Positions 12,844-22,052 of a DNA stretch of 64,000 nucleotides are shown piece after piece. Within the stretch, counting starts at the first letter, position 1, and the number at the start of each line of letters is the position of its first letter. The stretch is from contig JAUZTG010000003.1 in NCBI GenBank assembly GCA_030734395.1, positions 1,178,001 to 1,242,000 of the forward strand. The letters run 5' to 3'. The stretch is from Sarocladium kiliense (taxonomy: Eukaryota > Ascomycota > Sordariomycetes > Hypocreales > Sarocladiaceae). A model generated the notes under the pieces. The model was not told the origin of the DNA. It was given only the letters and a program-made list of their open reading frames with translations, and made no database searches. The position numbers and the translations under genes are program-made.

Positions 12844-13797
12844 GAGATATTGTGGAAGAGGTGACCAAGAGGGAGGCGCCAAGGTAGTAAAAACGTTTCG
12901 GCAATTGATTGCGAAATGCAAGATTGATCTGAGATGTCACTAAGGCTAATGGTGGCTTGCGTATGCCGTAGGGCGGACCTCTGTAGTCGAGTGTAAGACC
13001 GGGTGAACACCGCCCGACCCGCTCAGTTAGCTCTAGGCCTGCGCTCGCTTCGAGCTGGAATTCGTCAACGGCATTGAAACATTAGGGATGACGATTAGGA
13101 CCACGCAATGACCGCCAGTGGCGTCCACGTTGAACCCGGATGGCGGCCGCTGAATGGGCTGGAGGGGGTACGGTACCTGGACGACACGAGGAGTGACTGG
13201 GGAACCAAGGACGTGGGCATTTGGAGGTTCTAGGACGTGGTAGTCTGTGTCTAATGTTGCATACGAGGCCTGAAAGAATATACAGAGCCATCCCACCAGC
13301 TAGTGCGCAGCTTCTTCCATAGGTCAAGATATGGAGAGAAGTGCCTCAGCTGACGGCACGCTTCAGGTCGAACTTGCTGTGCATCTAACTTTGAGCGGAA
13401 GCGTGTCGTTAGCTGAGGCACCTCCAGCCCACCCAGCATGAAGTCCAGTGTCTTGTAAAAGTCCGTCTTCGAAGGGGGACTGATACTGATTGATGTAGAA
13501 GAAGAACCATTGGTATCACAACGCTGAGCCTTGTCAATCCTCGCAGCCTAAGAGACGGTGAACTGCTAAGCTCTCTGCGATCCGCTCCTCCACGGCGGGT
13601 CTTCCACTTCTAGCGCGGGGCATTCCATTTCTAGCGCGGGGCGTCATTAAGCTGCCACCAACTTCATCAAAACATCTGCTCTTCCTCACTGCCACCACTT
13701 CTTTGCGGCTTTCGGGTTGACTCAGGCCAATTCGTCGTTAAACGTCCGACAGATATTCAGACCTGACTGACTATCACCCTGTGGAAACTCATTCACC
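12844..13797. promoter_or_regulatory. Divergent promoter region with a direct repeat
   Basis: About 950 bases between a minus-strand regulator and the plus-strand mannose-6-phosphate isomerase. It has no supported gene. The right part contains two copies of the 14-mer TTCTAGCGCGGGGC described in a separate entry. Confidence 0.5.
13609..13643 (+). repeat. Two direct copies of TTCTAGCGCGGGGC
   Basis: The 14-mer TTCTAGCGCGGGGC occurs twice, 21 bases apart start to start, about 155-190 bases upstream of the isomerase ATG. GC-rich tandem motifs in a fungal promoter are candidate regulator sites; the factor is unknown. Confidence 0.55.
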
Positions 13798-15204
13798 ATG
13801 CAGGTCCCGCTGTTGCGTCTACAGTGCGGTGTCAACTCATACGAATGGGGGAAGAAAGGCACTGACTCGGCCGCTGCGAAGTTCGCTGCTGCCACACCAG
13901 CCGACGGTTTCTCGATCCAGTCTGATAAACCATATGCCGAGGTGAGTTCCTGATGGGACTTGGTGGGCGTGGCTGCTGGTGTCATTACTGACCTGCTCTA
14001 GCTGTGGATGGGCACACATCCCTCCAACCCCTCGAAAGACGTCACCACCGGCCGCTCCCTTATCGACCTCATCTCCGACAACCAAGCTCTCCTCTCCCAG
14101 ACCGTCACCGCGAAATACGGATCCAAGCTCCCCTTCCTCTTCAAGGTCCTGTCGATCAACAAGGCCCTCTCCATCCAGGCTCATCCCAACAAGACACTCG
14201 CCGAGCAGCTCCACGCCAAAGACCCCAAGAACTATCCCGATGACAACCATAAGCCTGAGATGGCAATCGCCATCACAACATTCGAGGGCCTCTGTGGTTT
14301 TCGTCCCTTGGAGGAGATCGCGCATTTCCTGGACACCATTGCACCGCTGCGGCGCTTGGTCGGCGAAGAGACCACCAAGGCTTTCAAAGAAGCGGCCGCA
14401 AATGGCAAGGACGGCATAACGGACGACAAGAAGAAGGCACTTCAGAAGGCTTTTGCTGGACTCATGTCTTCGTCATCCGAGGACGTGGAGAAGGAGATTC
14501 CAAACCTCGTTGACCAAGCCAAGTCAGAAGGTAGCAACTTCGCCGGCAGCGGAGTTGCATCCACCTCAGGTGAAGTGTTGGCCGAGCTTGTGCAACGCTT
14601 ACACGGTCAATACGGCGCGGACATTGGCCTTTTCGTTATGTTCTTCCTCAACTTTGTCAAGATGCAGCCTGGTGAGGCGCTCTTCCTTGTCGCTGACGAC
14701 ATTCACGCCTACATCTCTGGCGACATCATGGAGTGCATGGCTGCATCAGACAATGTTGTCCGGGCCGGCCTCACACCCAAGTTCAAAGATGTCAGCACAC
14801 TGGTCGACATGTTGACATACAACTACGCGCCAATCGATGAGCAGAAGATGGCACCGACCGAGTACCCCTACGTAACACTGAACCGCCACGGCTACAGCTC
14901 CGGCTCGGAGGTGACGCTGTACGATCCTCCAATTGAAGAGTTTGCAGTTGTTCGCACAGTTCTCAAAGGACCCGAGGCGAAAGCCACATTCGAAGCGCTT
15001 GACGGCCCAAGCATTGTCATTTGCACGAATGGACAGGGCAAGATCTCCGTGGGGCCGACAAGTCACGAGATGAAGGAGGGATATGTGTTTTTTGTAGGTT
15101 CAACGGCACAATGCGTGCTTGAGTCGACAGTTGAAGGCAAGGAGGATGAGTTCATCACGTTCAAGGCGTTCTGTGAAGTGGATGATACGAAGCAGAAGTT
15201 GTAG
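13798..15204 (+). CDS. PMI40: Mannose-6-phosphate isomerase, type I
   Basis: Exons 13798-13941 and 14002-15204 with a 60-nt intron; 448 residues, close to the usual fungal length. It interconverts fructose 6-phosphate and mannose 6-phosphate in the cytosol, supplying GDP-mannose for glycosylation and cell-wall mannan. The N-terminus MQVPLLRLQCGVNSYEWGK and the block LWMGTHPSNPS are typical. The four zinc ligands of type I enzymes can be placed: Gln107 and His109 in IQAHPNK, Glu134 in HKPEMA, and His283 in ADDIHAYISGD. The C-terminal cupin half ends normally. The ATG at 13798 is chosen because it starts the conserved N-terminal strand. Nothing is odd about the gene itself. Confidence 0.95.
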
Positions 15205-16032
15205 AGGGTAAGATGCGGGTAGACGTGATCCCTAGAGCAAATACTTTTGAGCCAGCCGCGCATAATCACAATATTCGAAGCACGAGTTGCAAATCTCTAG
15301 CTCGCAAATTGTTCACCCTTACGTAGTCCATGCTTCAAAATGAATGCTACTCCCAGGATAGTGTGCTCTGTTTGTGAAGCTCCCTGAATCTCACTCCAAG
15401 GCACCTTATCATCGCGTTTAGGGTACTGGGGTATAGCTCACCGCTTACCCCGCCAGGATTCTGCCGCTCTCGGGAGCTCCAGCCCCCTCCCCGCGACAGG
15501 AACCTTGCAGCCGACGGCGCCGTGTCGCATCCGCATCCTGATCACATAACCTCAACGCTGTCGCATGGACTGCCTCAGTGAACTCGAAATATACTTTTAT
15601 TCATCTGCGCAGGCCGCTCTCCCTGCGTCTTGTGCCCTTTAAAAGGGCAGGCCCTGGCCTCTACCCGCACAAGATAACCACCTCTTCTTACCCTCACTGA
15701 CTTACGCCACCGCGATCGTCATTTGTCGCCTCGTCGCTTGGCCGACCATACCTTCAGAAACGAATCGCGCTTTCCCTACCAGATTGTAAACAGTCTCCGA
15801 GACTGTCAAGACCGCAGTCACGCGACTTTCATTTACAGGTTCGTATCCTTTCGTTCGCATCATTTTGGTCTGCATGTATTCTTGCGCGCTTGGTACTAGG
15901 CGCATTGGCCCGTGACCCAGCTTGGGCGCCTTGCATAGGACCCGCACATACTATCCCAATAGTTACCCCATCACATCATTTGGAGAAAGGCAGGGGCTTG
16001 CCTCGCTGAGGACGACCCCCTTTTGAAGCATC
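15205..16032. other. Intergenic region and SGF29 leader
   Basis: About 830 bases between two plus-strand genes. There is no supported gene. It likely includes the SGF29 promoter and leader. A stretch near 15430 resembles the first bases of a tRNA but lacks the other arms. Confidence 0.5.
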
Positions 16033-17208
16033 ATGGCTAACAGGAATCGCTATGCTAGAGAGCTTGAGACCAATCTCGGCCCCGCGCACGACGCGCCAAC
16101 ACAGTCGAAGCAGCAACGCGACATGAGCAGTCGAAACAAACGCGGCGCCAACCGCAACAACAATGGCAACTCGGGACACGGAGAGGAGGCCAACATCTGG
16201 GAGAACTGCAAACCTGCCCTGCAGGACATCATTGCATCGATCAATGCCGACAATGATAATCTGAACCAGCTTCTTGAGATGGACAAACAGGTCGGCGCTA
16301 TGGACTCGGATAGGATACCGGGCAACAAGTTAAAGTCTATGGAGGAGGCTTGCCGCAAAGGTGTCAAGAATGCTGACAACTGCGTCACCAAGCTCCAGGC
16401 GGTCATTACACAACTGGAGATTATCAAAGGCGTCGTAGATGCTAAAGAGGGGCAAGAGGCTGCTGCTGCTGGGCCCAGTGGCAAGCGGGGAGGCAGAGGA
16501 GACAGTGCTGCGGCCGCGGCTCTCTACGACTTCGACAATGCAGGAGAGTCACCAGGTCCCAGCCCTCTGGGAGGCAGCTCGTCAAGAAAGTATGGAGAGC
16601 GGGCAAGCGTGCGTGATCGGGATCGTGAGCGTGACAAGGACCGCGCAAGATCACGGGAAAGAGAGAAGGATCGCGACCGGGACCGGGACAGCATGCCACC
16701 GAAGGCGGACAGCGTTGAGCCGCAAGGGTCTGTTGGTAGTGGTGCCGGAGGCTCATCAAGCGCAAGCCGCAAGGCACAAACAGTGTTCACCAAAGGCGAC
16801 TCTGTGGCGTTTCGGCCTGTGGCGAGTGCAGAACCGGCGTCAGATTGGATCTTGGGCAGGGTGGCACAGGTGATTGGAGAGGGCAAGGCACGACGTTACA
16901 AAGTCCTAGACATTGAGCCTGAGGATCCCAGCAAGCAGAAGGAGTACCGGACAACAGCTAAGAGCATGATTGCGATCACGCCGGCAAGCCAATCCAAAGG
17001 CCTCAAACCATGGGAAGCAGGACAGATCGTTCTCGCTTTGTATCCCAACACAACGACGTTCTACAAAGCCGAGGTGCATAGCATGGAAGACGAGGCTGAC
17101 GTGGAAGAGGGAGAGGAGCCCAAAGTGAACCTCAAGTTCGAAGGCGAGAACGATCTGGATACGGTCCAGCAGGTCGAGAGGCGGTTCGTCATCGAGTATA
17201 GGGCATGA
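16033..17208 (+). CDS. sgf29: SAGA complex subunit Sgf29 (tandem Tudor)
   Basis: Single exon, 391 residues. Sgf29 belongs to the histone acetyltransferase module of SAGA and reads H3K4me2/3. Residues about 55-140 are helical (EEANIWENCKPALQDIIASI onward) and should contact the module. A linker of about 100 residues is rich in Arg-Asp and Arg-Glu pairs (RDRDRERDKDRARSREREKD). The SGF29 double Tudor domain covers about 250-391: DSVAFRPV, WILGRVAQVIGEG, RYKVLDIEPED and VLALYPNTTTFYKAEV. The acidic LDIEPED and the aromatic residues of LYPNTTTFY correspond to the pocket known to hold the H3 N-terminus and methyl-lysine. The ATG at 16033 is the first in frame. Confidence 0.94.
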   Translation: MANRNRYARELETNLGPAHDAPTQSKQQRDMSSRNKRGANRNNNGNSGHGEEANIWENCKPALQDIIASINADNDNLNQLLEMDKQVGAMDSDRIPGNKLKSMEEACRKGVKNADNCVTKLQAVITQLEIIKGVVDAKEGQEAAAAGPSGKRGGRGDSAAAAALYDFDNAGESPGPSPLGGSSSRKYGERASVRDRDRERDKDRARSREREKDRDRDRDSMPPKADSVEPQGSVGSGAGGSSSASRKAQTVFTKGDSVAFRPVASAEPASDWILGRVAQVIGEGKARRYKVLDIEPEDPSKQKEYRTTAKSMIAITPASQSKGLKPWEAGQIVLALYPNTTTFYKAEVHSMEDEADVEEGEEPKVNLKFEGENDLDTVQQVERRFVIEYRA

Positions 17209-17789
17209 GGGGGGAGGGGTCACGGCACAGGGCATAGCGCTCTGCTTAGATGGTTTTGGGTAGCTGGCGTTGGGGTTCATTGTGTTTTATTTGGGTCATG
17301 AAAGCGATTTCCCCTGTTTATGGAGCCCTGCTGATACTGCTGCATGTGTTTTGCTCCTCGAAGCAAGCATCTGTAACAGGAAAGATACCTTCGTGACATG
17401 GTCGTGAGAAGCTGGGCGTTTCCAGGCTATTTATGGCAATAGACGGCACAAAAGGTGTTTGAAAGAGATCAGACGATCAAATGAAGACAGGGATGAGATG
17501 GCGAGTGTTTACAGGAGCAGCATAATAGAGTGGTACCCATACAAAGCCTAGTGTTGGTGACGCTGTCGTGTCAGTCGCGACAAGTCCTTCAGTCTCCTCA
17601 TAGTCTATTAAGTCTGATACCACTGAGATTGGCTGTTCTGTTTCAAGGTATTCATCTTCAGATGTTGGCAGCAGGGAACTACCAAATGGGCAAAGATCCA
17701 GGAACAGAAAGCGCGGGTACGGGGAGATTCAGGGGTTCGGTGGCCGATGCAGCCAATCAGCGACATGGCTCCCCACGTTAAGGCCACTG

Positions 17790-17813
17790 CCCCCCCCCCC
17801 CCCCCCCCCCCCC
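17790..17813. repeat. Homopolymer of 24 C
   Basis: Uninterrupted run of 24 C on the plus strand (24 G on the minus strand). Such a run could fold as a G-quadruplex or i-motif, and its true length is uncertain because sequencing often errs in homopolymers. Confidence 0.9.
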
Positions 17814-18054
17814 GTCCCTTGAGCCACAACCGTTGCCGTCAGTGGCGATGGACCCCTATCGCGGGTAGCCCGGGGGTTAAGAGCAGGTGATATTGCAAAC
17901 GCACAGGGGGTTTACGGTGACAAATTTCCAACACTTCGGTGTATATAGCAAACCTCCTTAATGCCTGACGGGGAAGGCGTTTCCTAATCTCGGTAGTATG
18001 GAAAGTGAACAGATTTGAATACTCTGCCTTGCGGTAGCCGTTGTAGCATTGTGG

Positions 18055-18112
18055 AGAGGTGTCCCTTGGTGGGAGCTCGAACCCCCGGGACAGCCCTTTT
18101 TTGACTCTAGTT
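18055..18112 (-). other. tRNA-like fragment (box B-like sequence)
   Basis: The minus strand reads GGCACCAACTAGAGTC, then GGGGGTTCGAGCTCCCACC. These resemble the end of a D arm and a T arm. Only about 20 bases separate them, too few for an anticodon arm. It may be a decayed tRNA or tRNA-derived repeat, or chance. Confidence 0.2.
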
Positions 18113-18513
18113 GGTGCCACTGAAACGGACCGCTACACTGAGGTGTGACCGCTAACTGAAGAACGAACCACCGTTAGATGATTTCCGTTACAAGCAACCG
18201 TAATCCCCAAGCTCACTGTAACCCTTTCCATCCCTCTCTTCCTCACGCGTGCCCGCCACATCTCCATATCGCGACAAGGAAGCTGCCTACCTTTCCTCTC
18301 GTCTCTCTCTCCCTCCTCAACTGCTCTTTAGCAAAGCACGTTCCGACCCAAGCTGCCTTGTTGTTTTCCCAAGTCACGACTTCTCTTTTTCTCGTTGCGA
18401 TACCCCCGGTCCAGCGCTGCGCAGGCACATTCCCGATCACGACCCTAATCTACCCCTTGTTCCCTTGCCCCTTGGCTGTTTCTTCGGATCTGCAATTCAC
18501 AAAACAAACAAAG

Positions 18514-18601
18514 GTGCGTTATTAGGTTTTGCGACGGCTAGATTAGTTTTGCGCAATTGATTGATCGAGGACACATTCACTGACGGAAAGTTACTGTACA
18601 G
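18514..18601 (+). promoter_or_regulatory. Predicted 5'-leader intron of the Arf6 gene
   Basis: Donor gtgcgt at 18514, branch-like CACTGACGG near 18577 and acceptor tacag ending at 18601, 167 bases before the ATG. The boundaries fit the splice signals of the coding introns here. It would not alter the protein. Confidence 0.35.
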
Positions 18602-18768
18602 AGTACTGCGACGTAACTCGCTGCATCGCGCTCGATTCCCAGCCTCGACTGCTACCCAAAGCCATTCGCCCATCTACCTAATATTTCTCGACGAGCTCGA
18701 AACGGGACACTCTCGAACCACTCGACACCACCACCCTCGACAGAGACCTGTCCTTCCACACCGCAACA

Positions 18769-19524
18769 ATGGGTGGCCAACTCTCGAAAATGATGGGCAA
18801 GATCTTCGGATCCAAGGAGATGCGCCTGCTCATGCTGGGCCTCGACGCTGCCGGCAAGACCACCATTCTCTACAAGCTCAAGCTCGGCCAGGACGTCACC
18901 ACCATTCCCACCGTCGGCTTCAACGTCGAGACCGTCACGTACAAGAACGTCAAGTTCAACGTCTGGGATGTTGGTGGCCAGGACAAGATCCGTCCACTGT
19001 GGAGGCATTACTTCAGTGGTGAGTTTTGGCATACCTTGGGAAGCTGCCTGGTTCCCAGACTTTGCAGCCCTCAAGGTGTTGCAGTAATTCGAGCAATGTG
19101 AGATGCTAACTGAACACAGGTACCCAGGGTCTTATCTTCGTTGTCGACTCGTGTGACCGCGCTCGTATGGATGAAGCTCGCCAGGAACTCCACCGTATCA
19201 TCAACGACCGTGAAATGAAGGATAGCTTGCTCCTCGTCTTCGCCAACAAGCAGGATCTAAACGAAGGTATGAATCACAAGAATCCCCTTCCTTTGCAAGC
19301 TTGAAACCCGTAATCTCTTGAAAATCTTCAGAGTCACTGCTAACGCGCCTTGTGCAGCTATGAAACCCCAGGAAGTCACCGAAGCCCTCCAACTGTCAAA
19401 GCTCAAGGACAAGGTCTGGTACGTCGTACCCAGCTGCGCCACCACCGGTGAGGGTCTCCTCGAGGGTCTGGCATGGTTGTCCAACAACGTCAAGGCACCG
19501 CCCGCCGCACCAGCAAAGAAGTAA
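18769..19524 (+). CDS. arf6: Arf6-type ADP-ribosylation factor (ArfB-like)
   Basis: Exons 18769-19018, 19120-19266 and 19358-19524; introns of 101 and 91 nt, the first with a clear branch TGCTAACTG; 187 residues. This is a small Ras-superfamily GTPase of the Arf family. Gly2 (MGGQLSK) is the expected myristoylation site. The P-loop GLDAAGKT is at 24-31, DVGGQD starts at 67, and NKQD is at 126-129. The wording TVGFNVETVTYKNVKFNVWD and GTQGLIFVVDS matches the Arf6 group (fungal ArfB) rather than Arf1. In fungi this group acts at the plasma membrane in endocytosis and polarity. The C-terminus is slightly longer than in animal Arf6 and ends in a Pro/Ala/Lys tail. Confidence 0.95.
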
Positions 19525-20690
19525 ACGAACCACACAAGCCAATTTTGCACTTTCTTCCCACTCCATTATACGACATATTGGTGTAAAAATCTTGTATGAG
19601 GTGCATTGATAGATGGGCCGAGGTGCTCCGCCTCGCGGCGTCGATTTGGGGTGCATTGTGCACCCGAGAACAGCGAACTTGAGAGGACACGAAGCGTATA
19701 GGCGTGTGGTGCTCCGCGCTCCTATGGGGAGGGAGTTTCCGCGTTGCTGCGGCCTTCGCTCACTGACCAATCATTCTCGGTCAAACCCTTTGCTATCATC
19801 CTTGAGAACACCCACCGTCTGCGAAACGACCAGGAGCGACGAGCGGCGATTCTACTTCGCGCAGAGAGAGTTGCGGACACATGCGGCTCGAGGCATGATC
19901 ATCGGACGAGACGCCACCAGTTGCGCGAGGGAGCATGGCAAAGGGCCAGATGAGGGCTGTCGTGTAGGATCTTTGTCTGTCTAAAGCGTGGTGTTTGTTC
20001 TCCCATTTGGGGCCGCTGAAGTTTCTTCATACGCAAAGTACCTGTCTCATTTCTTCCCTCACCTTCGTTTCTTGTCTTCCGCCTCGGTTTATGGACATGT
20101 CGCATCTTGCAACGTAGAGAGTCTACTACCTTCTTACTAATATTCTTAATAATGTGCTCATGAGATCTTCTATGCAATGCTTCCAAGAATGGTTTGTGAC
20201 ATGATTTGTGTGATCAAGCAAAGCTCTAGATCGTGATGTTGCGTAATACCGAGGTACCAGAGGGAGGTCATGTCGAGCATTGAACGGCACGTTTCTACCA
20301 ATGCCGGGGGGGAACAGACCATAGTTATTCCAAGTTTGAAAGCTTCTACAGCCTGATACTGAGAATGACATTAAGACTGCCATAGTGCACCCTCGAGCTC
20401 GTTACCCTAAAAGTGAATGTGGATCGATAGCACGCTCAATGAATAACGTTGTTGCCCCCTAACACCGGCCAGTTCCAAATGCAGTGAAATGCAAAGTTGC
20501 ACAGCCGAGAAGGCCTTATCATGAATCTACTTGCCCAAACGCCGTCCCAGTACTCCATTCAATAACAGCCGGATCGCGGATGGAGACCTGCAGCCAACTC
20601 TTCACGGCCCTCTTTTCCGGCTTGCATTCTGCCAGTATCCATGACTTGGGCCAGGGAGAAGGATCTCGATATGTGATAATATAGCCGCGT
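19525..20690. other. Intergenic region between convergent genes
   Basis: About 1.17 kb between the stop of the Arf6 gene and the stop of the minus-strand kinase gene. Open frames up to about 120 codons lack motifs. I see no gene; terminators of both transcripts are expected here. Confidence 0.5.
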
Positions 20691-22052
20691 TTATTCCTTG
20701 ACCCTTTTCGCTGGTCTCAACAAAGAATCATCCGGCAACCCACTCCGCTTCGTCCCCGGTAGGCTGCTTGTCCGAATATCATTATCATCTTGACTGACCC
20801 GACGATGAGGGTATTCATTCTTCAGACCCTCGAACGCGTTCATGCTGACACGGTCGCCAGTGCTGAAGAAGGGAGATTGCAGGGCTTGGGCGGCAGTGAG
20901 ACGTTTGACGGGGTCATATTCAAGCAAGCCGGAGAGGAGTTTGTAGCCTTCTGAACCGAGGGAGGAGAGGGGCGCGGACGGCGAGGAGGAGGAAGATGAG
21001 TTGGAGGCGTGGTTGATGGTGTTGTAGTACCATTTCTCCAAGTTAGATGTGGTCGGATAGCTACGAGCGTGGTGGCTGCTGTGGGAGTGATGGTGGTGAG
21101 AGCTGGAGGAGGGTGGTTGAACGGTGTTCAGTTGGTTGTACTCAGGCATGGTAGGAAGGAGTGGCCATCGCTCTTTGGTGGGCATTCCCATGATCTCGAC
21201 GATCTTCTGCATCTGATTGCGCTGAAATGGGACTTGCTTCTTGGAATCCATCTTCGCCTCCTCTCCCTTAAAAATAGGGCGGAGGGACAAAAGCTCGGCA
21301 AAAATACAGCCGACAGCCCACATGTCGATAGCAGGTGTATAGTGATAAGAGCCCAAGATGAGCTCCGGAGCGCGGTACCAGATTGTGACGACGACCTTAT
21401 CACCACTGAAGAGCGAGTGTAGCGGCTTGTCAAAGCGACGAGCAAGACCCAAATCACCGATGCGCACCTCTCCTTGGGAGGTGACCATGATGTTGGCAGG
21501 TTTCAAGTCGCGATGAAGAACCCAGTTGGTGTGCAAGTATTGGCAACCGTTGAGAAGCTGAAACATGATGCTCTTGACGGTAGCTGGAGGAATCGGATGC
21601 CGAGGCTGTTGTGTGTGATGGTGGATGATTTGAAGGAGATCATGCTCGGCGTACTCGAAGACCATGAAAATGCACTTGTCTTCAAGGATGATTTCGACAA
21701 GACGAATAACGTTTGGATGGCCGAGCTCAGAGCATAAGCTCATCTCACGGATGGCGCTTTGTGAGATACCCGTATAGCTGACTTGCTCACCCTCCTTGTC
21801 GGGCTTGAACTTCTTGATGGCGACCTGGTTGCCGGCAACACGGCCGACAGCCTTGTAGACGCGGCCATAGGTTCCACTGCTGATGAAACCAACGATGCGG
21901 TATCGATCGGCGACTCGGACTTTAGGCGTGTAGCTGCCGGGACGGTCTTCTAGGTGGCGTCGGTGATGAGCATGCGAGTGAGACGGTGAGAGAGAGGATG
22001 CGGAGTGTGGAGGATAGAAAGAGGAGGCGCCGGGCCGAAGCCGGAGAGGCAT
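20691..22052 (-). CDS. ssn3: Mediator kinase Ssn3 (CDK8)
   Basis: Single exon, 453 residues. This is the cyclin C-dependent kinase of the Mediator CDK8 module, which acts in the nucleus to repress or tune RNA polymerase II transcription. Residues 1-45 are a His/Ser/Pro-rich extension. The kinase domain starts near 48: glycine loop SSGTYGRVYKA (59-69), Lys80, and the cyclin-contact helix SQSAIREMSLCSEL (97-110). The catalytic loop HRDLKPAN is at 180-187. DLG stands at 200-202 in place of the usual DFG. The activation segment ends with VVTIWYRAPELILG. An insert rich in Ser and His (about 315-365) and a C-terminal tail follow. The ATG at 22052 is the only one that leaves a complete kinase fold. 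Confidence 0.94.
   Translation of the reverse strand: MPLRLRPGASSFYPPHSASSLSPSHSHAHHRRHLEDRPGSYTPKVRVADRYRIVGFISSGTYGRVYKAVGRVAGNQVAIKKFKPDKEGEQVSYTGISQSAIREMSLCSELGHPNVIRLVEIILEDKCIFMVFEYAEHDLLQIIHHHTQQPRHPIPPATVKSIMFQLLNGCQYLHTNWVLHRDLKPANIMVTSQGEVRIGDLGLARRFDKPLHSLFSGDKVVVTIWYRAPELILGSYHYTPAIDMWAVGCIFAELLSLRPIFKGEEAKMDSKKQVPFQRNQMQKIVEIMGMPTKERWPLLPTMPEYNQLNTVQPPSSSSHHHHSHSSHHARSYPTTSNLEKWYYNTINHASNSSSSSSPSAPLSSLGSEGYKLLSGLLEYDPVKRLTAAQALQSPFFSTGDRVSMNAFEGLKNEYPHRRVSQDDNDIRTSSLPGTKRSGLPDDSLLRPAKRVKE

Larger units (their letters stand above)
17209..18768. other. Intergenic region with a C tract and tRNA-like fragment
   Basis: About 1.56 kb between SGF29 and the Arf6 gene, with no supported protein gene. 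It contains a 24-base C run, a tRNA-like fragment on the minus strand, and the Arf6 leader, which probably has an intron. These are listed separately. Confidence 0.5.

Noticed and set aside
12844..12921. Longer N-terminus of the second Zn2Cys6 regulator
   Set aside because: The extra frame begins at TTG, not ATG.
15425..15460. GGGGTATAGCTCA, like the 5' end of a tRNA
   Set aside because: No matching T arm or acceptor stem follows at tRNA distance.
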